Shown one piece after another: positions 16,142 through 26,350 of a stretch of DNA of 64,000 nucleotides. Source of the DNA: Spirodela intermedia (taxonomy: Eukaryota; Streptophyta; Magnoliopsida; Alismatales; Araceae); NCBI GenBank assembly GCA_902729315.2, contig LR746269.1, positions 545,001-609,000 of the forward strand, given 5' to 3'. Within the stretch, counting starts at the first letter, position 1, and every line of letters starts with the position of its first letter. The notes under the pieces were generated by a model. It saw only the letters and a list, made by a program, of their open reading frames with translations. It did not search any database and was not told the origin of the DNA. A program made the position numbers and the translations under genes.

Positions 16142-19100
16142 ATGCTGAGGAAGCCCGAGGGGAGGAAGAGACCCGGACTTGGGGGGGAGGCCGGCAATGG
16201 CGGCCGCCTCCTCGACGAGATAGAGGCCCTCAGCAGGGCGCTCTCCCTCAAGAAACCCGCCGCCAGTCCAAGATCTCTCCCCTCCGAGATCCGCCAGAGG
16301 ACAATTTCCGCCGGCAAGTCGCAATTCCCGGAACCTCGCTCAAAGCCGAGGGCTCTCGCGAATGATTCGCAGCTTCCGCTTCTACCACAGAAGGATAAGA
16401 AATCTTCCTCATCCTCCTCGTCGAATTCTTCGTCGATCTGGAACTGGAAACCTCTCAGAGCTCTCTCTCACATACGTCATCGACGATTCAATTGTCTATT
16501 CACTCTGCACGTCCACTCGGTGGACGGTCTCCCTCCCAGTTTTAATGGCACAGCTCTCTGTGTTCGTTGGAAGCGCAACATTGCCGAGCTCGGGCTGTGT
16601 ACCCGCCATAGCCAGATCTCACATGGCGTCGCCAAATTTGAGGAAACCCTGGAACACCGGTGCGCAGTGTACGGAAGCAGGGGCGGCGGGCCCCACCACA
16701 CAGCCAAGTACGAGGCAAGGCAGTTCATCCTATATGCGTCTGTCGTGGGGGCACCGGAGGTCGACCTCGGGAAACACCGGGTGGATCTAACGCGGCTGCT
16801 GCCGCTGACTCTTGAGGAGCTCGAGAAGGGGAGCACAGGAAAGTGGAGCACCAGCTTCAAGCTCTCAGGAAAGGGGAGGCATGCCTCGCTGAATGTTAGC
16901 TTTGGGTTCTCTGTGCTGGACGGCGGGGATCTTGCAGAGTCTGGCGGTCGCAGGAAGGTTTCTGAGCTTCCAACGGTCGAGCCTGAGGATATGGTGAACT
17001 TGGCTGGCAGGCATATCTCGTTGAGAAAAGTGGGGCGCCTTCCTGTCCCGAATCTTTCATCCAAGAGTCAGTCAGATCTTCCATCTCGATCGGTGGAGGA
17101 TACCAGTGTCCTTAATGAAGTCTTACCGATTTCCAGATCAGAACTTGTGGGTCTGGATGATGTTGATCACCAGTCAGCTGACGAGAAAATAGATGAGAAT
17201 GAAGCGGAAAATCTAGTGGATGACGTCACATCAGAGCTCGAAGTCTCTACTCCACAGTCTGAATCGTCTGTCTTGACCTCGGAGCCAATGATAGAACCGG
17301 GGAAAAGGGATGCAGAGGGGCCTGTTTATCACGAGTTCACAGTGGTTGAGCAGGGAATAGAAATTACAGGCAAGACAGGCGTGGAGGGTGATACGGTGGA
17401 GCATGATGAGCACGGGGTAGTTTGTAACGGAGATGCAGGAGATTCAAGAGATGATGTAGACGAAGATGATGCACCACTCAATGCTCCCAAGGGGGACGGT
17501 CATAATGCACCAGAATATTTGCCTCGGCTGTTTGCATCTGGTGGAGAGCTTTCAGTCTGCAATTTCAACAACCAAGCAGAAAGCATGTCTGATAGTGAAC
17601 TAATTATGGAGGAGCTGGAGTCTACCTTAGATAATCTTTCAATCTTCGAGTCAGGGGAGTTTGAGGCTAAGAATGCTGAAGAAGAGTCACTCGAGGAACC
17701 ATGCTACGTGGATACCAGCTCAAACAATGGCATGGGGGAGATGAGCACGACCCTTAGCTTGGATGATGTCACAGACACGGTTGCCAGTGAATTTTTGAGC
17801 ATGCTTGGCATAGAGGATTGTCCATTTGAGTTTAGCTCTGATAGCGACCCTGAATCACCAAGGGAGCGTCTCTGGCAACAATTTAAAAATGAATCCTTGG
17901 TGGATGTGGAAAGCATCTTTGGTCTTGAAATGGAGGGAGAAACCGAGTTGGATTGGTGCGATTCATCAGAGGACTTTGATCTGTCATCTATGATTCACGC
18001 TGCTGAAACAGAGCATCAGAAGGCAACTCAGGCATTGCAAAGCAAGACAAGAGCCCAAATGTTGGAACATGCAGAGGCTGAAGCTTTGATGCATGAATTG
18101 GGCTTGGACGAGAATTCCTTCCACAACTCACCACCTGGGGGCACGAGTGGTGTTGACGGTCCTAGAGATCTACCTTCTGAAGAGCCACTTGACCTTCCTC
18201 CTCTAAGTGAAGGTCTAGGTCCATTTGTTCAAACGAAGGATGGAGGATTCTTGCGATCAATGAATCCATCTTTGTTCGGAAATTCTCAGCACAATGGGAG
18301 CTTGATAATGCAGGTCTCAAGCCCTGTTGTCGTTCCAGCGGAAATGGGTTCCAGTGCCATGGAAATATTACAGTGCTTAGCCTCTGTGGGAATTGAGAAG
18401 CTCTCAATGCAGGCCAGTAAACTAATGCCTTTGGAAGACATCACTGGAAAGACAATGCAACAGGTCGCATGGGAAGCTGTTCCTGCTCTGGGGATGCAGG
18501 AGAGGTCTGTGATTTTTATCCTTCCTCTATTTCACTGGAATAACTCTGAGTGTTTGACTATAGATCTTCTTTTCTTATCCACTCTCTCATTCCATTCTTA
18601 TTTTCACTTCTCTACGCTTTCCTACAGGCAGGATTTTTCTAAGCAGATGATGCTGGAGGCTGAGTCAGGACTTGGTCAGGGCACTGCCGGCAAGAACAAG
18701 AGAGTGGCCAATTCAATATTGAGTTCATCAAGCAAAGTAGGCCATGATTATGTTTCTCTAGAAGACCTTGCACCGTTGGCAATAGAAAAAATCGAAGCCC
18801 TATCTATTGAGGGCCTAAGAATACAATCAGGAATGTCTGATAAGGATGCTCCCGCTAATATAAAACCTCATTCAATCGGTGAAATTTCTGCTTTGGAAGG
18901 AAAAGATGCCAAGAACTGCATATCCCTTGGACTAGACGGTGCTGCTGGACTGCAGCTTCTGGACATCGAAGACTGCGTCGATGAAGTTGATGGGCTGATG
19001 GGTCTGTCAATTACTCTGGATGAATGGATGAAATTAGACTCGGGTATAATTGATGAAGATCAGATCAGTGATAGGACATCTAAGATCCTTGCTGCTCATC

Positions 19101-19726
19101 ATGCGACCTCCACAGAAATGGTTCCTGGCGGGTGCAAGGGAGACAGAAGAGGGAGAAGCTCTGGAAGAAAGTGGGGTTTACTGGGAAACAACTTCACAGT
19201 AGCATTAATGGTGCAGCTTCGAGACCCGCTGCGCAACTATGAACCTGTTGGCACTCCAATGCTTTCTCTAATTCAGGTAGAACGGGTTTTCGTTCCTCCA
19301 AAACCTAGAATCTATTGCACTGTTTCTGATGGAGGGAACAGTGAGCAAGCAGAAGAGCCAGAGGCAACTGTTAAAGCAGCTGAGACGAAGGAGGAAGAAG
19401 AGGCTGTCTCACCTCAGTTTAAGATCACCGGAGTACATGTTGCAGGTCTGAAGACTGATCCTGGTGAGAGAAAGATTTGGGGCAGTTCAAATCACCAGCA
19501 GTCTGGCTCCAGGTGGCTGCTCGCCAATGGAATGGGAAAGGCCAATAAGCATCCCCTCATGAAATCAAAACCCTCTCAAGCATCCACCTCCCAACATAAC
19601 GCAAAGGCGCAGCCCGGTGAAGCACTCTGGAGCATTTCTTCACGCTTCCATGGGAAGGGGAGCAAATGGAAGGAGCTGCCATCTCTGAACCCTCACAGAA
19701 GAAACCCGAACATCATTCTTCAATGA
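16142..19726 (+). CDS. PMIR1: PLASTID MOVEMENT IMPAIRED 1-related protein (NT-C2 domain)
   Basis: Two exons, 16142-18504 and 18628-19726, give 1153 residues. The 123-nt intron (gtctgt...ctacag) has no in-frame stop, so unspliced RNA would code for 1194 residues. The N-terminus has a Ser-rich stretch, then an NT-C2 domain at about residues 110-265 (FNCLFTLHVHSVDGLPPSF onward). A long acidic middle follows, then the conserved C-terminal region with SLEDLAPLAIEKIEALSIEG, LMGLSITLDEW, NFTVALMVQLRDPLRNYEP, FKITGVHVAGLKT and SGSRWLLANGMGK. This C-terminal signature and the length match PMIR1 rather than the shorter PMI1. In Arabidopsis these proteins act in light-dependent chloroplast and nuclear positioning through chloroplast-associated actin; the assignment here is by family. 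The gene converges tail to tail on the TRIAP1-like gene. Confidence 0.93.
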   Translation: MLRKPEGRKRPGLGGEAGNGGRLLDEIEALSRALSLKKPAASPRSLPSEIRQRTISAGKSQFPEPRSKPRALANDSQLPLLPQKDKKSSSSSSSNSSSIWNWKPLRALSHIRHRRFNCLFTLHVHSVDGLPPSFNGTALCVRWKRNIAELGLCTRHSQISHGVAKFEETLEHRCAVYGSRGGGPHHTAKYEARQFILYASVVGAPEVDLGKHRVDLTRLLPLTLEELEKGSTGKWSTSFKLSGKGRHASLNVSFGFSVLDGGDLAESGGRRKVSELPTVEPEDMVNLAGRHISLRKVGRLPVPNLSSKSQSDLPSRSVEDTSVLNEVLPISRSELVGLDDVDHQSADEKIDENEAENLVDDVTSELEVSTPQSESSVLTSEPMIEPGKRDAEGPVYHEFTVVEQGIEITGKTGVEGDTVEHDEHGVVCNGDAGDSRDDVDEDDAPLNAPKGDGHNAPEYLPRLFASGGELSVCNFNNQAESMSDSELIMEELESTLDNLSIFESGEFEAKNAEEESLEEPCYVDTSSNNGMGEMSTTLSLDDVTDTVASEFLSMLGIEDCPFEFSSDSDPESPRERLWQQFKNESLVDVESIFGLEMEGETELDWCDSSEDFDLSSMIHAAETEHQKATQALQSKTRAQMLEHAEAEALMHELGLDENSFHNSPPGGTSGVDGPRDLPSEEPLDLPPLSEGLGPFVQTKDGGFLRSMNPSLFGNSQHNGSLIMQVSSPVVVPAEMGSSAMEILQCLASVGIEKLSMQASKLMPLEDITGKTMQQVAWEAVPALGMQERSVIFILPLFHWNNSECLTIDLLFLSTLSFHSYFHFSTLSYRQDFSKQMMLEAESGLGQGTAGKNKRVANSILSSSSKVGHDYVSLEDLAPLAIEKIEALSIEGLRIQSGMSDKDAPANIKPHSIGEISALEGKDAKNCISLGLDGAAGLQLLDIEDCVDEVDGLMGLSITLDEWMKLDSGIIDEDQISDRTSKILAAHHATSTEMVPGGCKGDRRGRSSGRKWGLLGNNFTVALMVQLRDPLRNYEPVGTPMLSLIQVERVFVPPKPRIYCTVSDGGNSEQAEEPEATVKAAETKEEEEAVSPQFKITGVHVAGLKTDPGERKIWGSSNHQQSGSRWLLANGMGKANKHPLMKSKPSQASTSQHNAKAQPGEALWSISSRFHGKGSKWKELPSLNPHRRNPNIILQ

Positions 19727-20247
19727 GAGCGGAATTACTCTACTGCAATTGAGCACCAGCTGCGGTGGATGATTTCTTGATGCCCGATCATGCTGCCAAT
19801 TTCTCCCAACAGGATGGAGATACAGCAGCGGATCCAGGCTCTGGGTACGCGCCAATATAACCTCTGATGTGCCGGAGCTGCTCTGGGGAAGGTCGGGCAG
19901 GAAGATCTCACAAAGCTCCTCCTGAAGAGCCCCCATGCTGCAGGAGCTCATCCCATCTCCATCCCCGTCATGGCCTGGGCTTCGTGGATTCAGAGCAGGG
20001 AAGTCTCTACGGATGCTCCTCGTTCCCAGGTCATTTGCCTGCTCTCAGATCTCCTGAACTTACATTCCGAAGTGCATGCGGCTTGGAAACTGGCGCTGTG
20101 CAGTGGAAAGCCCGAAATTTTCATTTTGTACAGTTCAATTTATGCTTCGCTATTCAGCCACATCGACCGATCGAGCATCTTTTGCCACGTGGGTCGCCCT
20201 CAGCCACCCACGTCTTTCTCATTGCCACGCTGGAGGCGGGCGGGGTC

Positions 20248-20300
<53 letters not shown>

Positions 20301-20438
20301 CCGAATTAGGGTTGAGTATCCCAATTTCTTTTGCACAGATACCACTGTTTTTTTGGTCTATCGAGCATCCAGGAAAGAGGGGAAAAGAAGGAGAAAAAGA
20401 AGAAGAGCAGCAGGGGACGTCCGCCTGGAAACAGTAAC
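19727..20438. other. Convergent 3' flanks of PMIR1 (+) and TRIAP1-like (-)
   Basis: There are 712 bases between the two stop codons. They contain a (GA)n tract at 20251-20299 that makes long repeat-coded ORFs in several frames. No independent gene was recognised. The two 3' UTRs may overlap here. Confidence 0.6.
20251..20299. repeat. (GA)n microsatellite
   Basis: About 24 GA dinucleotides between the convergent genes. Confidence 0.95.
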
Positions 20439-20656
20439 TCACCGCCCGCTGCTGCCATCGGCCGAATGGGCCGGATCTTCCTCCTTGGGGAACGCCGCCG
20501 GGTCTGCCTCCGCCAGCAGGCGTCTCAGGTGCCTGTCTTCCAAGTGTTGCTGCACAAATTCCTTCCCGGGTCAGATTCTCTCACCTCCAATCTTCAACCA
20601 ACCAGGAAAAATACTGCCCCTAATGAAACGCGCCATCTGGGTAAAACGCTCTGATC

Positions 20657-20698
<42 letters not shown>

Positions 20699-21597
20699 TC
20701 TATCTAGATCAGGAGCTTGATCTAGATAGCGATAGTGTGGGCGGCTCACCAGAAAGAAAACCATGGCAGAGGCTGAAAATACGACGAAGACCAAAGAATT
20801 ATTTGAATGGCATCCAAACCTAGGGGAATCTGATCATTCTATAATCTTTTGATATAATAATATAAACGGGCAGCTTGATAGAGGGCAAAAACTTGGTGGG
20901 TTGAACGAAAGAAAAATGCTCAGGCCGTGATAATTTCTCCTTGTTTGATCCACCCGTGACAAATATTTTGAACGACTCCCCAGTTCGTCACAGGCTCCGT
21001 AGTTCAAGAATGTTCAAGATTCTCTCATCGACTGTGCATACGCTGTTCATCTTGAGCCGAAAAAAGAAAGTATGCAAGAGACCCATGAATCGATCTCATC
21101 TGTCTGTGTGGAGGTTGATCGGAGGAATGGCTGCTCTCTTGTTTTCTTGATGCGGCATGATGTGTGCAGTTAGCAGGAAGAAAGACATGGAAGAACAGGA
21201 TTAGAAACAGAAACGGAGGAAATCAAAGCGAGAGACGCGATCTTCTTCGAAGCGAGTAGAGATCAGAAATGGGGGACAGCCGGAGGGCACGTACGGCTAG
21301 GCAGGCCCTGTACTTCTCCCACTCGGCGACGCATTCCTCCTTGTCCCACTGCCCCTTGGAGAACTTCTCCGAGTACCACCTGCGATCGCCGCCAAGCTTC
21401 GACCCATCAGCAACAAAAAGGGGACGAAATCGAGCCCCCCTTAAAGAAGGGTATCGTTCTCTCTCCCTCACCTTCTTTCTGCAAGGAGAGAGAGGGAGAG
21501 AGAGAGAGAGAGAGGAGAACCTATTGAAGCAGTCATGGTACTCGGCACGGAGCTGGGAGCAGGGGGATGCATAGGAGGATCTGTTCTTGGCGCCCAT
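20439..21597 (-). CDS. TRIAP1: TRIAP1/Mdm35-like twin CX9C mitochondrial protein
   Basis: Three exons on the minus strand: 21597-21521, 21379-21295 and 20549-20439. They sum to 273 nt, or 90 residues. The protein begins MGAKNRSSYASPC and contains two exact CX9C motifs: C-SQLRAEYHD-C in exon 1 and C-VAEWEKYRA-C in exon 2. FNRWYSEKFSKGQWDKEEC lies between and around them. Exon 3 supplies a helical tail, QHLEDRHLRRLLAEADPAAF. In yeast and animals this family sits in the intermembrane space, is oxidised through Mia40, and partners PRELI/Ups proteins that move phosphatidic acid for cardiolipin synthesis. Function in plants is inferred. Intron 1 carries a CT/GA tract near 21485-21514 and intron 2 another at 20659-20694. 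An exon-by-exon reading is needed because each single ORF covers only part. Confidence 0.9.
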
Positions 21598-22478
21598 GGA
21601 TGATGATGGATGGACCCAGCGGCGCCGAAGAGTGGAAGAGGAAGAGAGGGAGAGACGGGGCGAGGGGGGAAGCGGATGCGGCGAGCTGACTCGAGCCTAA
21701 AACTGCTCGGCGACCGAGTCGCCGCCGACCTGTTGCCCGTCGACTTCCGCCATTCGCCTCCCCTTCTTCGAGGGAGGAGGCCGCGTCGGCAGACGACGGG
21801 TTGGTGACTCGCTGGATCGGCCCCGCAGTGACTCGGGATCCTTCCGTGCCTCTCCGGATCGAGTCGGAGCGCGGTGGAATCGGTCGATCCCGAATTCCTA
21901 ATCCTGATCTTGCGTGGGAATATTCCGATTCCGCCCGAAGTATTTGTAGCATCGTTGTATGGCATTCAATTCTCTAGTAATTGCGTACACACTTTATTCT
22001 ATCGTAATTGTGTACTTTCTTGGGATCGCCCGGGTTGGTTCCCGGAACCAACTCGATCCCATCTGATTCCATCCAACCTAATCCGCGTTCGCAGGTTCCC
22101 ATCGGGCCCGCCGAATCCGGGGCCTAGTCAAGGGGCCCACATCTGGGCCCGCTCTGACCGACTCATTTCAATCTTATCCCTTGCCAATGAATTCCGGGCC
22201 CGACGCAGAACCCGGTCCCTCTGCCACATTGCCTCCACGTCACCAATGGCCCACAGCGCTCCCCCTCCAAACCCACCAGGGGAGAGGGAGTAGGGGAGAG
22301 AGAGAGAGAGGAGAAGAGGAGAAAGAGAGAGAGAGGGTATAAGACAGGAGGGAGATGAGAATATCTTTACAGGGGGACTAAGAATCCACAAGAACTAGAT
22401 TTCTGAAAGAGAAATTTATAGGGTGGCTCGACCTGACCTGAGTCGAGGCATTCTACGCATCCTGAAGATTCACGGGCC
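21598..22478. other. Intergenic, TRIAP1-like promoter and CFIm25 3' flank
   Basis: GC-rich up to about 21900, then mixed, with a (GA)-rich stretch at 22285-22338. Both neighbours are on the minus strand, so this holds the TRIAP1-like promoter (left part) and the CFIm25 3' UTR (right part). Minus-strand ORFs of 139-165 codons here run into the TRIAP1 exon in other frames and look like chance. Confidence 0.55.
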
Positions 22479-24224
22479 TCATACTCGAACCCTGTTGAAG
22501 GAGAAGTCAGAGAGGAGCGCAGGGATCAAGGAGATCACAGGACCGTAGACCTGCAAACACACAGCTTTGCGCGATTTACTGGGTCGCCGACGAAGGTTGG
22601 GCGCGTGGCCGAGAAAAACCTGAGTTAGTACCGCCCCTACCTCTGAGCTTTCTTGAATCCGGGACAATGGAACCGCCAGCAGTTTGAGGTTTCTTGGGAC
22701 GACGAATCGCCGGTTCCTGGGCAGCCTCACCAGAAAAATCTTCATGCATTCCTGAAGAGGAAAAGATTACCAGAGTGCTTTGGATCAATCCGAGAAGAAG
22801 ATGCTTGGATTACCTTCGGATTATCAGGAGGCGGGTGAGGATGCGGTAAACCCTCAAGATCGGATCTCCACCACGTTCCAAGGCATTCTCCAATCTGGAA
22901 TCGGAAGAACACCGTTTAAAAAGGAGATGATTCGCCACAGAGGAATGCGACAGATTAAGAGGGATTCACCTGCCAGTCGTCATCTTCTCCACTCAGATTA
23001 AGAGAGAGCTTACTCGAAAGTTTCCTCTTCAGTCCTTGAATATCTGCAACTTTCGTTCCCATCATGACTCGTCAGAATGATTTCCACTCGATCATAGGAA
23101 AGGCATGCATCATTGCTGTTAAGCTATGCAATCAACGTAATCAATCAGACAGAACAATGGGAAGATTCCACAGAAAGATACCCGGCTCTCCAGGCCGCAA
23201 TCTCCCCCCTGGAAGCTTAAAGAACGAGTTCCTAACTTGCAGGAGGAGGGCGTGAGGTTCCTGAAACAGCTCCACCTGAAGGCAAGATCACAACAGTTGA
23301 ACCATCACATTTATGCATGCACAAGCATCTCTCATTGAATCATTGAATCATGAATCAGAGCTCATGTAAATTGAGACAATCTGACCGTGCTAACTCGGAA
23401 AAAGCTGCTGCCTGCTGGAGAAAAAAAAATGCTAGTTTCATGAGACCAAGTTCCTACTATTTAAACTATTGTTTTGTAAAATTCTACCATGAGCATATTT
23501 ATTTCCATTTTAGGCAATCTTTTAGAAGCAGATACTCTGAAAGGCACGATCTTGTGAACGGGTTTTTTTTTTTTTTTTTTTCTAATTTCATTTTACTTGA
23601 GAAGAAGGGAACTACACCCAGATAAATACTCGAATCCCAATGGCTAGACAATTAATATACCACTCGGGTTCTCTTCAGGGTTCCACTCAAGGTACTTCAA
23701 AAGAAGATCTGATGGAAAACGTAATTATGATCGATATTTTTCCAATTCGGTATAATATGCATTTACAGTAAAAAAAAATATTGGGCGAAGAACACCGAGG
23801 AACATCCAGTCACTCGGAAGGTTGAAGAGCAACAAAAAACAGACGAGGATGACTTACCAGAAGAACTCCCCCCACGCACGTCCGCAGGCCATGCCTCGAA
23901 TAGCTGCCGATCGTCGTAAATCGCCAGGGATGCACAAACGATGTTAGGCGCGGGAGAGAAGTAGCTTCGTTGCAGAGCACGGAACCTAATTTCGGGAGAA
24001 AGACGGCGATGGAATCCGAATTCAAACAAAGGAAAAGGGGGCGTGCACGAGGTAGATCCCATCACGTACTTGGATTGCAGACGCTGGACCCTATCGGTCA
24101 GGTTATCATCCTTCTCCGGAACGGCTTCCTTAGAATCGAAGACGTAGCGACTCAGGGGGTATATATCGACTACGCCACTGTTTTGTCCAGCGCCCCCGCT
24201 TTCGAGGGTAGTCTCCTCTCCCAT
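22479..24224 (-). CDS. CFIM25: Pre-mRNA cleavage factor Im 25 kDa subunit (CFIm25, NUDT21 homologue)
   Basis: Seven minus-strand exons: 24224-24070, 23903-23858, 23275-23182, 23043-22970, 22894-22814, 22751-22641 and 22550-22479. They give 633 nt, or 210 residues, in the normal 200-222 range of plant CFIm25. The order of motifs is VVDIYPLSRYVF, HGLRTCVGGVLL, VELFQEPHALLLQV, FFKLPGGRLRPGEP, GLKRKLSSKLSL, ECMKIFLVRLP, VPRNLKLLAVPL and YGPVISLIPALL. It has a Nudix fold that in this family binds UGUA RNA rather than hydrolysing nucleotides. As a dimer with the larger CFIm subunits it guides poly(A) site choice in the nucleus. Exon 5 is notably diverged: TWWRSDLEGLPHPHPPPDN stands where plants usually have a WWRP(D/N)FE..YP.LPP segment. 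Some exons are only 46-81 nt. Confidence 0.93.
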
Positions 24225-24800
24225 CTCGCCTCAGCTACCGCTGCCGCCAGCGGCGCCGCCGTCAAGCAGGCGGTGAGAGAGCCGGCCGACGAGCCCTGCC
24301 GTAAGATCGTAGCAGGCTCCCCCGCCCACTGGACTTGGCGATGAAGGGGATAAAGGAAAAAAGAAGACCGCCGTCAACGGGTCGGGCCTAGAGACCGACT
24401 CGAAATTGGGTTTCGGGCTCGGCTGACGAACATTTACATGAAACCCAGAAAAGTACCACAGTTTCATTTAAACCCTAATTTTATAAACACGGGCCGGGCC
24501 TAGAGACCGACTCGAAATCGGGTTTGGGGCTCGGCTGACAAACATTTATATGAAACCCATAAAAGTAACATAGTTTTAGTTAAACCCTAATTTTTATTTT
24601 ATGCACATGCGCTGTGAAATTTACAGATTACAGCGTCCCACAAGGGGTCCTTCGCAAATTCCTGGACTTAAATTTACAGATTCTTATTTTACAATAAAAT
24701 ACGAAAGTATATGATTTTTTATGTATCAGACGTCCAGGAAGATAAAAAGGCTCCCGATCGCCCCCGCCTGCTGATTCAGCAGGCTGCTGCCATGGAGCCC
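24225..24800. other. CFIm25 upstream region
   Basis: 576 bases between CFIm25 (start 24224) and the stop of the next minus-strand gene. It is largely made of a 112-base tandem duplication (listed separately). No coding exon seen. Confidence 0.6.
24379..24599. repeat. Tandem duplication of about 110 bases upstream of CFIm25
   Basis: Two head-to-tail copies, 24379-24487 and 24491-24599, have an offset of 112. Both contain CGGGCCTAGAGACCGACTCG, a GGGCTCGGCTGAC segment, ACATTTA-ATGAAACCCA and a terminal AAACCCTAATTTT. They differ by scattered substitutions, roughly one in ten by eye. The copies end 155-375 bases before the CFIm25 start codon region. Confidence 0.85.
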
Positions 24801-25364
24801 CTACAATGGAAGACCTGCGTCGGGGACCTTGGAATCAGCCTTCTTCCTACCAGGGGAGAGTAAGATGGCGATCAGCCCGAGCGCCGAGAGGACGGCGAGC
24901 CAGACGATGCCGAGATGGGGAAGTGGGAGGGATGTGGAGCCCAGAGAAACTACGGATCCCACCAGAAACCATAGCCCGATATACATCACCTTCCTCGCCT
25001 TGATCTCTACTGGGGGGTTCATGGGGATATCGGAGATGTGGAGGCACAGGAGGCCAACTCCCAGGAGGAAGGTGATATACTCGAAGACGAGGCAGAGCGT
25101 GATGCAGATGAAGGGTACGTCCAGGTCCTCGGTGGGGGAGTTCACGAGGAGGACCACGGCGCCGCCGGTCAGTACTGTGCCGGCTGCGCCGGCCGATGTG
25201 ATGATTCGCATGTAGGCGACTTCCTCGGCGGCGGTGGCGGGCGAGAGGACTACGCTGGTATCAATTGGGATGGCCACGTCGCCGCGGGGAGTTGGGATCC
25301 CCGGGGGGCATCCGCTGCCAGCTCCCACAGGAGTGTTGACTCCGCCGGCGAGATCGCCCTTCAT
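24801..25364 (-). CDS. Four-helix membrane protein, function unknown
   Basis: The ORF of 187 residues is read from the first in-frame ATG (25364, MKGDLAGGVN). The frame is open upstream to 25409 without an ATG and with an acceptor-like TAGAAG just before, so a short upstream exon is possible. Hydrophobic segments lie at about residues 55-75, 84-110, 126-144 and 151-170. The first 50 residues are Gly/Pro-rich and soluble, and the C-terminus is basic (PGRKKADSK). I do not recognise the family. A broken copy of its 5' part and upstream region exists at 29806-30285, next to the intact PP2C gene. The ancestral order was therefore probably PP2C followed by this gene on the same strand. Confidence 0.7.
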   Translation of the reverse strand: MKGDLAGGVNTPVGAGSGCPPGIPTPRGDVAIPIDTSVVLSPATAAEEVAYMRIITSAGAAGTVLTGGAVVLLVNSPTEDLDVPFICITLCLVFEYITFLLGVGLLCLHISDIPMNPPVEIKARKVMYIGLWFLVGSVVSLGSTSLPLPHLGIVWLAVLSALGLIAILLSPGRKKADSKVPDAGLPL

Positions 25365-25953
25365 CTTCTCCCCTTCAGAATTTTTGGGGTCCTCGATCAG
25401 AGGCTCCACCTTCTACTACCAAACCAGAATTCGAAAGGAGGGTTGAGCCAGGGGACTGACCTCTTTATGGACTCGAGAGTGCCGCACGTCTTGGAAAATT
25501 GTCCGCTAAGGTACCCAAAGTCAACGAAGTGACGACATTTTGACTGAACTAGGGTCGAATGGCGAGGGCGAGAGCTGGAACTCTTATCCCCCCTCCGGGT
25601 GAAGAGCCCTACGAGATGGAAGTAGAGAGAGTGACAGACAGAGACAGAGGGAGAGATCGAATATACCTGGTAACTGCACATACAGAAACACAGCAGAAGA
25701 GGAGCAGGGGAAGGCCGTCGGTGAGAAGGCAAACCAGGCGATCTCGTGGTGCCTACGCTGCCACCAAGCGAGTCACCAAAACGCCACACGCCACCATTCC
25801 TCCCTGTCGATCACTTCTCTCTCCCCTTTGACTACCGCGCCCTGTGTCAACATTAGCTGTCCTAGCAGTCTACCTCAACCTAATAGCGTCTCACGTGGGC
25901 CTGAGGAGGCAACCTAATCTCTCCCCCTCCGCCTACCACGAAGAACCTCTGCT

Positions 25954-25990
<37 letters not shown>

Positions 25991-26028
25991 GATAAGAACC
26001 TGGACACCTTGTAAGGGCAAATCCCAGA
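25365..26028. other. Upstream flank of the membrane-protein gene
   Basis: Presumed 5' UTR/promoter of the minus-strand gene. It includes a GA-rich stretch near 25624-25655 (CT on the gene's sense strand) and a (GA)n tract at 25957-25986. Segments at about 25519-25620 and 25700-25815 are repeated at about 29990-30285. The sequence around the (GA)n tract is repeated at 32914-33000. Confidence 0.6.
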
Positions 26029-26350
26029 CTATTCCATTGCGTTTAAGCGCTGGTCTTGAACCGCATGCGCAGCCTCAGGTCGATCCGATGACGGTGATGT
26101 TGTAATCACTGCCTTTTTGGACGGCGAGCGGCGGGGTCCGCGCGGCTCCACCTCTCCACCCGAGCAGCGGCGCCGTTCTTCCTGTGCCAGGCCAGAATCC
26201 TCTTGCGGGCCAAGGTGCAGGCCTCCTCGTTGGCCATCGCTGTCCCACAGGCCGTCCCTGGCGAGGATGAGGCTGTCGTCCTCCTTGGTCCCGGGGAAGA
26301 CTGTGACTTCCGGATCTGGGACTACTTGGGGCTTAAGATACCCATACACA
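26029..26350 (-). pseudogene. Broken copy of the PP2C last exon
   Basis: Minus-strand similarity to the terminal exon of the intact PP2C at 33092-33447. In one frame it reads GYLKPQVVPDPEV, then TKEDDSLILARDGLWDS, close to the intact [12 protein letters not shown] and [17 protein letters not shown]. After that point the frame is lost, because GGTCATGACGTCCCACAGG of the intact gene is GGCCATCGCTGTCCCACAGG here. A further stretch of several tens of bases before the intact TATACCTCTCC is rearranged or missing. The other three PP2C exons are absent. This is a decayed duplicate, not an independent phosphatase. Confidence 0.9.

Noticed and set aside
19867-20823. 318-codon plus-strand ORF between PMIR1 and the TRIAP1-like gene
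   Set aside because: It runs through two (GA)n tracts as Arg-Glu repeats and across the antisense of TRIAP1 exon 3. No family resemblance.
21468-21965. 165- and 139-codon minus-strand ORFs overlapping TRIAP1 exon 1
   Set aside because: Both are in other frames than the twin CX9C exon, are GC-rich, and include a translated GA tract.
24801-25409. Longer 202-residue version of the minus-strand membrane protein
   Set aside because: The first codon is GTG and stops lie just upstream, so without evidence for a spliced 5' exon I start at ATG 25364.
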